Shown: in pieces, positions 24,403 through 33,182 of the stretch
Layout of the letters: every line of letters starts with the position of its first letter
How positions within the stretch are numbered: position 1 is the first letter of the stretch
NCBI GenBank assembly: GCA_964654695.1
Contig: CAZZKJ010000015.1
Span: forward strand, 1-48,559
DNA: 48,559 nt
Source of the DNA: CAZZKJ01 sp964654695
GTDB taxonomy: Bacteria > Krumholzibacteriota > Krumholzibacteriia > WVZY01
Direction: 5' to 3'
The notes under the pieces: model-generated
What the model was told of the DNA's origin: nothing
Database searches by the model: none
Seen by the model: the letters and a program-made list of their open reading frames with translations, nothing else
Translations under genes and position numbers: made by a program

Positions 24403-25056
24403 ATGCAGCAATTTCTCAAAGAATGCGATGAGGCCGTTCTGAAGGGCGATAAGGACTCGGCGGTCAGGCTCGCAGGAAGAGTTCTGACAGAAAAGATGAA
24501 CCCATTGGAGGCCATCGAAAACGGTTTCTCTCTGGGCATTAAAAAAGCGGGAGAACTCTGGGAGAAAGGCATCTATTTTTTGCCCGAACTGGCTTTCAGT
24601 GCGGAGGCCATGAAGGCCGCCATGGAAACATTGAAACCAGCCCTTCTGAGCGAAGGCGGAGATGCTCCGTCCAGGGGAACTGTCGTAATAGGAACGGTTC
24701 AGGGTGATATCCATGATATAGGCAAAACCCTGGTCGGCACTATGCTCGCCGCCAATGGGTATAAGGTGCACGATCTGGGAGCGGACGTGGCCTATAGCAG
24801 TTTCATCGAACAATCCAGGACTCACAAGGCCGATATCTTATGCATGTCGGCCCTTTTGACCACCACCATGCCCGGACAGGGAGAAATCATCTCCAGACTC
24901 GAGAAAGAAGGACTGAGGAACGATATAAAAGTGATCGTGGGAGGAGCACCTGCGAGCGCGAATTGGGCGGACGAAATCGGAGCGGACGGATACGCGGATA
25001 ACGCAGTGGCCGCCGTAGATGTTATTAATAGATTTTTTAACTCACCTCCATCATGA
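24403..25056 (+). CDS. Corrinoid methyl-carrier protein (MtbC/MttC/MetH-cobalamin type)
   Basis: The 217-residue protein carries a methyl group on cobalamin between two methyltransferases. It has the four-helix cap (about 1-85) and a B12-binding Rossmann domain (about 92-215) with the base-off motif D102-x-H104-x-x-G107 in GDIHDIGKTL, where H104 should ligate cobalt. A GTVQ strand precedes it and GGAPAS follows later. It starts at ATG 24403 behind AGGAG and is first of four closely spaced genes. The substrate-side partner is probably the MttB homologue at 26692, the acceptor-side partner the homocysteine methyltransferase, whose ATG overlaps this gene's stop (ATGA). Confidence 0.93.
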   Translation: MQQFLKECDEAVLKGDKDSAVRLAGRVLTEKMNPLEAIENGFSLGIKKAGELWEKGIYFLPELAFSAEAMKAAMETLKPALLSEGGDAPSRGTVVIGTVQGDIHDIGKTLVGTMLAANGYKVHDLGADVAYSSFIEQSRTHKADILCMSALLTTTMPGQGEIISRLEKEGLRNDIKVIVGGAPASANWADEIGADGYADNAVAAVDVINRFFNSPPS

Positions 25057-26024
25057 GCACGGCAGGAAACGCTTCAATCATAAAAAGGCTCCGGCGCGGG
25101 GGCGTGCTTTTTGACGGCGGCATGGGAAGCATGCTGATATCCAGCGGCCTGGCCGCCGGACTCCCTCCGGAGGAATGGAACCTGTCACATGCGGCGACCG
25201 TAGTCGGGGTCCACAGCTCCTACCTGAAAGCCGGCGCCGATGTCATCTCTACGAATACATTCGGAGGAACTCCCGCGAAGTTGAACGGGTACGGTCTGGC
25301 TGGAAAAACAGGTCTAATCAACCAGACCGGCGTTGAATTGGCCAAAGAAGCAGTGCGGCTATTTGAGGCAACTACATCCAGGCCATCCGGAAATCCGGGC
25401 ACGGCCGGCGGAGTCGATTCTTCTTTAGAAAGCAAATTCGTGGCATTTTCCATGGGGCCCACGGGTATGATGCTGCCGCCGGTGGGATCGGCCGAGCCTT
25501 CAACGATCGCGGCGGAATTCCGAAGCCAGATCCAGGCGGCCGGGACCACAATGGATCTCATACTCATCGAAACCGTTTACGACCTGAGAGAGGGACTGCT
25601 CGCGCTCAAGGAAGCCGGAGCGGCGGCGGATATCCCCGCGGGCATAACACTCACAGTTGATAAAAAACCCAAAGGCTTCTTTACCATCATGGGAGATGAA
25701 ATCCAACGGGCCATTGCGGAACTAGAAAATGCAGGCGCCGACCTGGTGGGTGTAAACTGCACTCTAACCAGCGAAGATATGGTAGAGCTGTCACGGATCG
25801 TAAAGAGCGCAACTGATCTTCCGGTCCTCTGCCAGCCGAATGCCGGCCAGCCGGTCATCCGGAACGGAAAACCCGAATACGGCCAACCGCCTGAATCGTT
25901 CGCCGCCGATCTGGCAAGGATGTTCGATGCAGGCATTAATGCGGTTGGAGGATGCTGCGGAACAACGCCGGATTTTGTAAGAGCCGCGAAGATTGAATTG
26001 AATAAACGCCCGTGCCGCGGTTGA
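25053..26024 (+). CDS. Homocysteine S-methyltransferase domain protein (MetH module 1-like)
   Basis: The 323-residue protein is a stand-alone homocysteine-binding TIM barrel like the N-terminal module of cobalamin-dependent methionine synthase. It opens with FDGGMGSML (20-28), has ADVISTNTFGG (62-72) and carries the three zinc cysteines C236 (GVNCT) and C301-C302 (GGCCGTTP), which bind homocysteine thiolate. It ends after the barrel, so no pterin-binding, cobalamin or activation module is attached. Predicted reaction: methyl-corrinoid protein plus homocysteine gives methionine. It overlaps the corrinoid gene by four bases and is followed within 12 bases by the activation-domain gene. Other thiol acceptors are possible. 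Confidence 0.9.
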   Translation: MSTAGNASIIKRLRRGGVLFDGGMGSMLISSGLAAGLPPEEWNLSHAATVVGVHSSYLKAGADVISTNTFGGTPAKLNGYGLAGKTGLINQTGVELAKEAVRLFEATTSRPSGNPGTAGGVDSSLESKFVAFSMGPTGMMLPPVGSAEPSTIAAEFRSQIQAAGTTMDLILIETVYDLREGLLALKEAGAAADIPAGITLTVDKKPKGFFTIMGDEIQRAIAELENAGADLVGVNCTLTSEDMVELSRIVKSATDLPVLCQPNAGQPVIRNGKPEYGQPPESFAADLARMFDAGINAVGGCCGTTPDFVRAAKIELNKRPCRG

Positions 26025-26035
26025 ACATATCAATT

Positions 26036-26677
26036 ATGAAAACCATAAGAATCCGCAGAAGCCTGGATATAGGGATCGACCTGAGCGGCGTCGCCCACGC
26101 GCTCGGATACAAGGACGGCGGGGCCCCCAAACGTGTTCTGTCGATAATCGATGATATCTCCCAAAAGAATGAATTGATATCTTCAGCTGCTGTTTACCGT
26201 TTTCTCTCTGCAGAGCACCTGAACTCATCATTTTATCTTAAAGGAATCGAAGAAGTCGCCCTGTGCCTGGTCACGATCGGGCCCGGAGTCGAAGATGCCG
26301 CCGAATCGGCCAAAAATAACGGAGATTTGAGCAGGGCCATTATTATCGACAGTTTTGGCTCGGCGGCCGCCGAAGCCTGCGCCGATGAGGCTGAAAAATT
26401 GATTGCAGGAGAATGTGCAGCCAGAAATCTTAAATGCAGCCGCAGGTTCAGCCCCGGATATGGAGGTTGGGATGTTGCCGAGCAGAAATGGATACTGAAA
26501 GCCCTCAAGGCCGGCGATATCGGTGTGGAACTGTCCGAAGGATGCATGATGGTCCCGCGGAAATCGATAACCTTTGCCGTGACCGTAGGGGCCGATCCTG
26601 TCGAAATGCGCGAAGCCGCATCGCAGTGCGAAGTTTGCGGGTTATTGAATTGTAGATTCAGGCAATTTACACGATAA
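26036..26677 (+). CDS. MetH-type reactivation domain protein (SAM-binding)
   Basis: The 213-residue protein resembles the C-terminal activation module of methionine synthase, which uses S-adenosylmethionine and reduced flavodoxin to remethylate inactive cob(II)alamin. The SAM-binding signature R-x-x-x-G-Y is at residues 137-142 (RFSPGYGGW), and ALCLVTIGPGVE fits the module's central strand. Unlike MetH it ends in a cysteine cluster (C198, C201, C206 in CEVCGLLNC), which might hold a metal or iron-sulfur cluster. I use the ATG at 26036; a GTG at 26012 would overlap the previous gene. Its place in the operon argues that it reactivates the corrinoid protein, in the role RamA proteins play elsewhere. 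Confidence 0.82.
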   Translation: MKTIRIRRSLDIGIDLSGVAHALGYKDGGAPKRVLSIIDDISQKNELISSAAVYRFLSAEHLNSSFYLKGIEEVALCLVTIGPGVEDAAESAKNNGDLSRAIIIDSFGSAAAEACADEAEKLIAGECAARNLKCSRRFSPGYGGWDVAEQKWILKALKAGDIGVELSEGCMMVPRKSITFAVTVGADPVEMREAASQCEVCGLLNCRFRQFTR

Positions 26678-26691
26678 CATGAAGGTGTCAA

Positions 26692-28167
26692 ATGACTAAC
26701 ACACACAGACCCGGACTCGAATTGTTAAATAAAAAACGGATTACCCAGATAATCGATGAAGCGATGAGGACTTTGGATAAAGTAGGGGTCTTCGTCGAGA
26801 ACGACAAGGCGCTCGAACTGCTTTCAGGAGGCGGGGCAAAAATAGATGCCGGCAAGAAACGGGCTTTTATTCCACCTCAACTGTGCGAAAAATGTGCGTC
26901 GACCGTGCCCCCGGTGATAGAACTATACAACCGGGCCGGCGAGCACACTGCATCTGTTGGCAGAGACAACGTCCTCTTCGATCCCGGGTCCGCGGCCCTT
27001 CTTGTTTATGATTTCTCCGAGCACATTGTTCGCAAGCCCTCGACAAAAGATGTGATCGATTTCGTAATGATCAGCAATTCGATGCCTGCATTCAAAGCTC
27101 AAAGCACAGGCGTGGTTCCCGCCGATCTGCCCGAAGAGCTCGGAGACAGGTTCAGGCTTTTTCTGGCCCTGATATACGGCAGCAAACCCATCGTAACCGG
27201 AACTTTTGCCAAAGATGCCTTCGCGACGATGCTTGCTTTTCTTACAACGGTGAGAGGCGGCAAGAAAGCTTTAAAAGACAAACCATTGGCAATTTTCGAC
27301 TGCTGCCCGTCTCCGCCTCTGATGTGGAGCGACCTTACGTGCCAGGTACTCATAGACTGCGCCTTGAACGGTGTCCCCGCCGAACTGGTATCCATGCCCC
27401 TTACTGGTGCGACTTCTCCCGTGACGCTGGCCGGGGCCCTCGTCCAGCACACGGCCGAGGATTTGAGCGGTATAGTTATCCATCAGCTTACAAACCCCGG
27501 CGCCCCCATTATATACGGTGGTTCGCCGGCCTGCTTCGATATGCGCAAGGCCACGACCCCCATGGGCGCTGTTGAAACCATGATGATAGATTCTTCTTAC
27601 GCTCAAATCGGAAAATCATTCGGATTTCCGGTGCACGCCTACATGGGTCTCAGCGATTCCAAGATGACGGATTACCAGGCCGGGTTCGAAACGGCAATGG
27701 GAATGACGCTCGCCGCGCTGGCGGGTGTAAATGTAGTATCGGGCGGAGGCATGCTGGATTTCGAGACATGTCAAAGCCTGGAAAAACTGGTGCTGGACAA
27801 TGAAGTCGCATCTATGGCCCAGAGGCTTATCAGCGGCATAGTATTTCGGGGAGGAGCCGAGGGATTCGACCTGCTTAAAGAATTCGCAGAAAGCAAGTCC
27901 TTCTTGACATCCGAGCATACGAGACGTTTTTTCCGCGAAGAGGCATATTACCCCTCCGAGGTCGTCGACAGATCCACATTGGGTGACTGGGAGCAAGGCG
28001 GATCGTTGAGCGCGGGAGAACGTGCGCATAAGAAGGTTCAGAAAATATTGAAATCCGCGGAAATCTCCCCGCCGGATGATGATGCCCTCAACGAAATGAT
28101 CAATCTGATGACCTCCGATGCGAAAAAGCACGGACAGGGGAGGCTGCCTGATTGGCGGCTGTTCTAG
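26692..28167 (+). CDS. Non-pyrrolysine MttB-family methylamine:corrinoid methyltransferase
   Basis: The 491-residue protein is a full-length member of the trimethylamine methyltransferase superfamily, which moves a methyl group from a quaternary or tertiary amine to a corrinoid protein. Family features include VGVFVEND, FDPGSAAL, VTLAGALVQ, GLSDSKMTDYQAG (about 319-331) and the C-terminal RLPDWRLF. The frame contains no internal TAG, so it lacks pyrrolysine; such members (for example glycine-betaine MtgB) use quaternary amines. It has AAGGTG upstream and follows the activation protein by 14 bases. The real substrate is unknown: glycine betaine, carnitine, proline betaine or choline are candidates. 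Confidence 0.92.
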   Translation: MTNTHRPGLELLNKKRITQIIDEAMRTLDKVGVFVENDKALELLSGGGAKIDAGKKRAFIPPQLCEKCASTVPPVIELYNRAGEHTASVGRDNVLFDPGSAALLVYDFSEHIVRKPSTKDVIDFVMISNSMPAFKAQSTGVVPADLPEELGDRFRLFLALIYGSKPIVTGTFAKDAFATMLAFLTTVRGGKKALKDKPLAIFDCCPSPPLMWSDLTCQVLIDCALNGVPAELVSMPLTGATSPVTLAGALVQHTAEDLSGIVIHQLTNPGAPIIYGGSPACFDMRKATTPMGAVETMMIDSSYAQIGKSFGFPVHAYMGLSDSKMTDYQAGFETAMGMTLAALAGVNVVSGGGMLDFETCQSLEKLVLDNEVASMAQRLISGIVFRGGAEGFDLLKEFAESKSFLTSEHTRRFFREEAYYPSEVVDRSTLGDWEQGGSLSAGERAHKKVQKILKSAEISPPDDDALNEMINLMTSDAKKHGQGRLPDWRLF

Positions 28168-28342
28168 TGTCCCGATTTTCAAATTTCACACCCGCACCGC
28201 GCAGCCGAGCTCAACAATGATAAAGATATTTCCAAAACCGGATTATTGCACCTACATTTATATTGTGGACTTCGAGACCGTAATATAATATCGAACCCAT
28301 TATTCGATAAATAGCAGTATCTCACGTCTAAGGAGATCCAGA
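28168..28342 (+). promoter_or_regulatory. Spacer with a weak sigma-70 promoter before the MFS gene
   Basis: A perfect TATAAT (28284-28289) is preceded by TTGTGG (28263-28268) with a short 15-base spacer. The transporter gene may therefore have its own promoter, although no terminator separates it from mttB. Nothing else is recognised in these 175 bases. Confidence 0.3.
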
Positions 28343-29647
28343 ATGAATAATTTGCAGGACGCTGCAATTCAAACCCAGCCCCCGCCTCCGGCTTATTACC
28401 GCTGGTCGGTTCTGGTCGTAATCAGCCTTGCCATGTTCGGCAACTATTATGTTTACGACGCCATTAGTCCAATCGCGGACTTGTTGAAATCCCAGCTTCA
28501 CTTCTCGGACAAAAACATCGGCACCCTCAATGGAATCTACAGCCTGCCCAACGTATTCATGGTCCTCCTCGGCGGAATCATTATCGATCGAATCGGTGTA
28601 AAAATGGCGACCATGCTTTTTGGAATTCTCTGCCTTATCGGCGCAGCCATAACCGCTTCAACCGGACATCTTGCGGTTATGGCGGGCGGGCGGCTGGTTT
28701 TCGGCATCGGCGCAGAATCGCTCATAGTGTCTGTTACCACCGCACTGGCAAAATGGTTCAAAGGCAAGGAGCTCTCCCTGGCTTTCGGTGTGAACCTAAC
28801 CATAGCGAGACTGGGATCATTCCTGGCCCTGAATTCACCGACATTGGCAAAGCACGCGTTCGAAAACTGGCAGTGGCCGCTTCTTATTGCCGTCGGATTC
28901 GGCACACTTTGCGTCGTTGGCCCGCTGATTTATTGGATCATGGAAAACAATGCATCGAAGAGATATGAAATGGGAAAAAGCGGCGATACGGATAAGGTTT
29001 CTTTCTCCGGTCTCTTCCGGCTCGGGCCTTCCTATTGGTATGTTGTACTTTTGTGTGTAACCTTCTACTCGGCAATATTTCCATTTCAGACGTTCGCGGT
29101 CAAGTTCTTCCAGGAAGCCCACGGGACAACTCGCGAGTTCGGCGGATTCCTGTCCAGCCTGCTTACACTTTTCGCCATGGTTTTCACACCCATTTTTGGA
29201 TACCTGGTGGACCGAGTCGCCCGGCGGGCGCTTTTCATGATGTACGGATCACTGCTGTTAGTGCCCGTATACCTGATGATGGCATATTCGAGCGTATCCC
29301 TTTATGTTCCCATGGCCATGATGGGAATCGCCTTCTCCCTGGTTCCCGCAGTGATGTGGCCGTCGGTTGCATATATAGTCAAGGAGGAAAAGCTCGGAAC
29401 CGCTTTTGGATTGATGACGATGATTCAAAACATCGGATTGGCCGGCTTCAATTTTCTCATCGGGTGGGCGAATGACTTCAACGGCGCCAGCGCAGGAAAT
29501 CCCGCCGGTTATTCAATGGGAATGTGGATCTTTTCAATATCGGGTTTCCTCGGATTCTTCTTCGCATGGATGCTGCGCCGGGCTGAAACCGGACCCAAAG
29601 CCCACGGATTGGAAACCATAACCGCCAAATCCAGCGGGACTACTTGA
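28343..29647 (+). CDS. MFS transporter
   Basis: The 434-residue protein has about twelve hydrophobic segments and the MFS loop signature between helices 2 and 3 (GGIIIDRIGVKMA, about residues 73-85). It starts behind AAGGAG ten bases before the ATG. The family covers many small solutes and the sequence does not reveal which. It follows the MttB-corrinoid operon on the same strand by 175 bases with no visible terminator, so import of the methylated amine substrate, or export of the demethylated product, is a reasonable inference. It converges with the YifB gene. Confidence 0.85.
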   Translation: MNNLQDAAIQTQPPPPAYYRWSVLVVISLAMFGNYYVYDAISPIADLLKSQLHFSDKNIGTLNGIYSLPNVFMVLLGGIIIDRIGVKMATMLFGILCLIGAAITASTGHLAVMAGGRLVFGIGAESLIVSVTTALAKWFKGKELSLAFGVNLTIARLGSFLALNSPTLAKHAFENWQWPLLIAVGFGTLCVVGPLIYWIMENNASKRYEMGKSGDTDKVSFSGLFRLGPSYWYVVLLCVTFYSAIFPFQTFAVKFFQEAHGTTREFGGFLSSLLTLFAMVFTPIFGYLVDRVARRALFMMYGSLLLVPVYLMMAYSSVSLYVPMAMMGIAFSLVPAVMWPSVAYIVKEEKLGTAFGLMTMIQNIGLAGFNFLIGWANDFNGASAGNPAGYSMGMWIFSISGFLGFFFAWMLRRAETGPKAHGLETITAKSSGTT

Positions 29648-29671
29648 TAGACGCTTCGCCTCCAAAACTTT

Positions 29672-31234
29672 CTATACGGGAATATCTCTTACACGGTATT
29701 GTATCGCTTCGGCCGCATGATGGGCCGCCACGGTGTTTGAACCTTCCAGGTCGGCGATTGTTCTCGATACGCGGATTATATGCCCCCTTCCCCTGGCGCT
29801 GATTCGAAGCCGCTTCTGCGCATCAAAAAGCAGTTCCCCGGCCGAAGCGCTCAACCGGCATAATTTCATGAAAATCTTTTCCGGCGCGCGCGCATTGGAT
29901 AAACCGGCAGCGAATGGTGAATAGCGTTTTTTCTGAATATATGCGGCTTTGGCGATCTCTGAACGCAAACTCGCGCTTTCGCCTCCACCAGGACGATTTG
30001 AAATTCTGAAGGCCGCTATTTCAACCGGACGGACAAAGCCGTGTATGGATATTCTGTCCAGGAGCGGACCGGATATTTTGCTCAAATACTTTTCCACCTG
30101 CACGGGTGTGCAGCGGCATTGATACTCCCTGCTGCCCAGGTATCCGCAGGGACATGGATTCATCGCCGCTATCAATTGAAACTGCGCCGGAAACGTAACG
30201 GAATGCTTCGCACGCGAGAGTGTGATTCTGCCTTCTTCAATAGGTTCCCTGAGAGTTTCCAATACATGCCTTTTGAATTCCGGGAGCTCATCCAGGAACA
30301 GCACTCCTTTATGCGCCAGCGTTATTTCGCCGGGCTTGGGGATACCTCCCCCGCCTATCAGACCTGCATCGCTGGCGCTGTGATGCGGGGACCGGAAGGG
30401 CGGCTGCGTCATCAATCCCCCGCCGTTTAGCAGGCCCATAATCGAATAGATTTTGGTCGTCTCGAGAGCGGATTGAGCGTCCAACGGCGGCAGCAGTGTC
30501 GGGAATCTGCGGGCCAGCATGGTTTTGCCGGCGCCGGGCGGTCCAATCATGAGGACATGATGTCCGCCTGCAGCGGCAACAGCGAGAGCGCGCTTCATGG
30601 ATTCCTGACCGATCACTTCGGAAAAATCGAGACTGTCATCAATGGGTTTTTTGCTTAGATCGATATACCTTTGTTTTTCCCGCGAAGATTTATGCAATAT
30701 TTTGCTATTGCGTCTCCGGGCCTCTCCGGCATTTTCGAGGATATCGACGGTTTCCCTCAAGCTGCCGCATCCGTACACCTGGATTCCATCGACGGCAAGG
30801 GTCTCATGAAAGTTAGCCGACGGGACGACCGCACCTGCGATACCGTTTTCCCTCGCGTGAAGCAAAATGGGAAGCACCCCCTTCACCTTGCGAAGGGTTC
30901 CGTGAAGTGCGAGTTCTCCGAGCAAAAGAAAGCCGGCGGCGGTACATCCGAGCTGCCCCGAGCACCTTAACAAGCCGACAGCCGTTGCCAGATCAAAAGC
31001 CGCACCTTCTTTTTTCACGTCGGCCGGAGCCAGATTCACCGTTATTCTCTCCAGAGGAAAGTCCCAACCGGAGTTTTTAATCGCCGCTGTTACCCTTTCA
31101 CGGCTTTCTTTAACCGCAGCATTTGGAAGACCCACAATGGAAAAACATGGAATACCCCTGGATATATCCACTTCTACTTCGACCAACAAGCCGTCAACGC
31201 CGAAAACCGCGCCTGACATCACCGTTGCGTACAC
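29672..31234 (-). CDS. YifB/ComM-family Mg-chelatase-like AAA+ ATPase
   Basis: The 520-residue protein has the ComM layout: an N-terminal Lon-protease-like domain with VDISRGIPCFSIVGLPNAAV (about 21-40), then a Mg-chelatase-type AAA+ module with Walker A GPPGAGKTM and Walker B VLFLDELPEF, and a C-terminal Mg-chelatase domain (SARGRGHIIRVSRTIADL). ComM homologues are helicases that extend branch migration during natural transformation. I place the start at the GTG at 31234 because AGGAGG lies six bases before it and the family starts there; a frame to 31273 would add 13 residues. Confidence 0.93.
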   Translation of the reverse strand: MYATVMSGAVFGVDGLLVEVEVDISRGIPCFSIVGLPNAAVKESRERVTAAIKNSGWDFPLERITVNLAPADVKKEGAAFDLATAVGLLRCSGQLGCTAAGFLLLGELALHGTLRKVKGVLPILLHARENGIAGAVVPSANFHETLAVDGIQVYGCGSLRETVDILENAGEARRRNSKILHKSSREKQRYIDLSKKPIDDSLDFSEVIGQESMKRALAVAAAGGHHVLMIGPPGAGKTMLARRFPTLLPPLDAQSALETTKIYSIMGLLNGGGLMTQPPFRSPHHSASDAGLIGGGGIPKPGEITLAHKGVLFLDELPEFKRHVLETLREPIEEGRITLSRAKHSVTFPAQFQLIAAMNPCPCGYLGSREYQCRCTPVQVEKYLSKISGPLLDRISIHGFVRPVEIAAFRISNRPGGGESASLRSEIAKAAYIQKKRYSPFAAGLSNARAPEKIFMKLCRLSASAGELLFDAQKRLRISARGRGHIIRVSRTIADLEGSNTVAAHHAAEAIQYRVRDIPV

Positions 31235-31394
31235 CGCCCACCTCCTGGCGTTTTGCATTCGTGCGATCAACATTTATTGCAGAGGGATAACTCGGGAAGG
31301 AATAGATATTAAAATCAGGTCCGATTTCTGATAGAGTACCACAGTCGCACCCTCCCCGGCAAGCACACATCTTAAAAGGAGATGTTCTCTCTTC

Positions 31395-32624
31395 ATGCTG
31401 ATACTCGATGAATTCAACAAGGAAGAACGCGGTATCCTCGTCTTCAGCTCGGTCTGCCATTTTCTCAGCCATATGCTGATCCTGGTCTTTCCGGCGGTGA
31501 CCATGCCTCTGGTGCTGTCTTTCGGAATGAGCCTCGAAGAAGTAATCAGGATAAGCTTTCTAATGTATTTAACTTATGGTATTTGCGCTCTTCCCGTAGG
31601 CTTTATCGTCGACAGATGGGAAGCAAGGAAAATGCTCCTGTTCGGCCTGGCCGGTATGGGCTTAGGGCTAATTCTCGCCGGGGCGGCTCCAGGGCCGGGC
31701 ACGATGGCGGCCAGCCTGGTCCTGGTAGGCATGGGCGCCAGTGTGTATCACCCGGCTGGTCTTGCGCTCTTATCGCACACGATGCAGAAAAGAGGAAGGG
31801 CCCTTGCAATAAACGGCGTATTCGGCAATTTGGGAATCGCCTGCGCACCGCTTGGGGCCGGGATTCTCACCTGGGCGCTGGGTTGGCGCCTGGCCCTCGT
31901 AATACTGGGAGGGATCAGCATCGCGGCCGCCGGAATTCTCAGCTTTATGAGAATGAACGAACGCGTAAGACGCCGGGATATCGAACAGATGTCGAGCACA
32001 AACGATAGACTGAGATACTTTATCGTTCTTTGCTTCGCACTGGTTTTGGGAGGAATAGCTTACAGGGGCAACATCGTCCTGCTACCGGCTTATCTTGAGC
32101 TCAAATCGACTTTTTTTCACAACATTATAAGCTCTTTTGCATTTATTCCTACCCAGGGCACAAAGACCCTGGCGGCAACTATACTGTCATCTTTCATTCT
32201 TCTAACCGGAATTTTTGGACAGATGTTGGGAGGCCGCCTGGCAGACAGGCATGATCTGCGATATGCTTATCTGTTTGTCCACGCAATGAGCCTGCCTTTT
32301 CTCCTGGCGATGGCTTTTACCTCCGACTACCTTCTTGCGGTTTGCGCTGCGGGCTATGCTTTTTTCAACTTCGGCAGCCAGCCGATCGAAAACAGTCTTA
32401 TTGCCGCCTTCACCCCGTCGCGCTGGAGGAGCACCAGCTTTGCGGTTAAATTTATATTGAACTTTGGAATCGGTTCGAGCGTAGTTTATTTAATAGGTAT
32501 GATAAAAAGAGCTTATTCCCTTGAAACGGTCTACGTGTTTCTTGCCGGCGCGGCTATGCTGCTGACTTTGAGCATACTGACTCTGATTGTGGTTAGCAGG
32601 AAGACCGGCGCGGTCAGAAACTAA
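31395..32624 (+). CDS. MFS transporter, fosmidomycin-resistance-like
   Basis: The 409-residue protein has about twelve membrane segments. The N-terminal half resembles the Fsr/YfnC-type branch: CHFLSHMLILVFPAV near the start, VGFIVDRWEARKM between helices 2 and 3, and GASVYHPAGLALLSH (about 115-129). Relatives export drugs, but the physiological substrate is usually unknown. It is divergent from the YifB gene, with 160 bases of spacer, and has AAGGAGAT about 11 bases before the ATG. No regulator is adjacent. Confidence 0.85.
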   Translation: MLILDEFNKEERGILVFSSVCHFLSHMLILVFPAVTMPLVLSFGMSLEEVIRISFLMYLTYGICALPVGFIVDRWEARKMLLFGLAGMGLGLILAGAAPGPGTMAASLVLVGMGASVYHPAGLALLSHTMQKRGRALAINGVFGNLGIACAPLGAGILTWALGWRLALVILGGISIAAAGILSFMRMNERVRRRDIEQMSSTNDRLRYFIVLCFALVLGGIAYRGNIVLLPAYLELKSTFFHNIISSFAFIPTQGTKTLAATILSSFILLTGIFGQMLGGRLADRHDLRYAYLFVHAMSLPFLLAMAFTSDYLLAVCAAGYAFFNFGSQPIENSLIAAFTPSRWRSTSFAVKFILNFGIGSSVVYLIGMIKRAYSLETVYVFLAGAAMLLTLSILTLIVVSRKTGAVRN

Positions 32625-32734
32625 TTTATGGGCGGTCGGTTATTTGCTATATTTGCAGCCGGAGACGATTATATTCATTCCCGTAAGCGCGGAGAGCCCG
32701 TGCATGAGCGATCTATAAACGGAGAGGTAAAAAA

Positions 32735-33070
32735 ATGGACGGCAAAAAGTCTAAAAACGGAGACGAACAAAAAGAGCGCGGTCGTTTTGAAGAGCGCCTC
32801 GACAGGGCGGCGGAAAAATTCACTAAATCCATGGGGGACGCCGTAAAAAGAATGGAAGATGCCTTCGAGAAAAGCAAGGAAAGCATCAAGGAATCCACCA
32901 GTATTTCAGATCGTTACAAGCACCTGTTCAACTATCCTACCGGCGGCTTTTTGCTGGTAGTCATCGGTTTTGTCTGGCTCATGTATACTTTAGGTTTCTT
33001 CGACCACGTTATCTTTCCTATAATATTGATAATAATAGGCTTGTACATGGTTCTGAAAAGACGTTCCTAG
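32735..33070 (+). CDS. Small membrane protein with a charged N-terminal helix
   Basis: The 111-residue product has a strongly charged, probably coiled or amphipathic N-terminus (about 1-60; KRMEDAFEKSKESIKES) and two short hydrophobic hairpin segments (about 70-87 and 90-107) resembling LiaI/DUF5668-type envelope-stress membrane proteins. GGAGAGG precedes the ATG. A weak sigma-54-like GG-N10-GC element lies at 32634-32647, but its -24 part is poor. Function is unknown; the general resemblance suggests membrane stress sensing. Confidence 0.65.
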   Translation: MDGKKSKNGDEQKERGRFEERLDRAAEKFTKSMGDAVKRMEDAFEKSKESIKESTSISDRYKHLFNYPTGGFLLVVIGFVWLMYTLGFFDHVIFPIILIIIGLYMVLKRRS

Positions 33071-33182
33071 CGGCGGGAGCCCCACCAGACTATCGGGGCG
33101 TAAGCGCCGAATATCTGCCGAAAGCGCGCCGGATACGAAAAAAAAGGAAGCCAGAATACGGCCGGCGGGAGAGGGGAGCGAG

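Noticed and set aside
26692..28167. Pyrrolysine-containing MttB
   Set aside because: There is no in-frame TAG before the terminal stop, and the C-terminus (PDWRLF) is the family's normal end, so the final TAG is a true stop.
32634..32647. Sigma-54 promoter before the small membrane protein
   Set aside because: GG-N10-GC spacing and TTGC are present, but the -24 element (CGGTCG) is poor.
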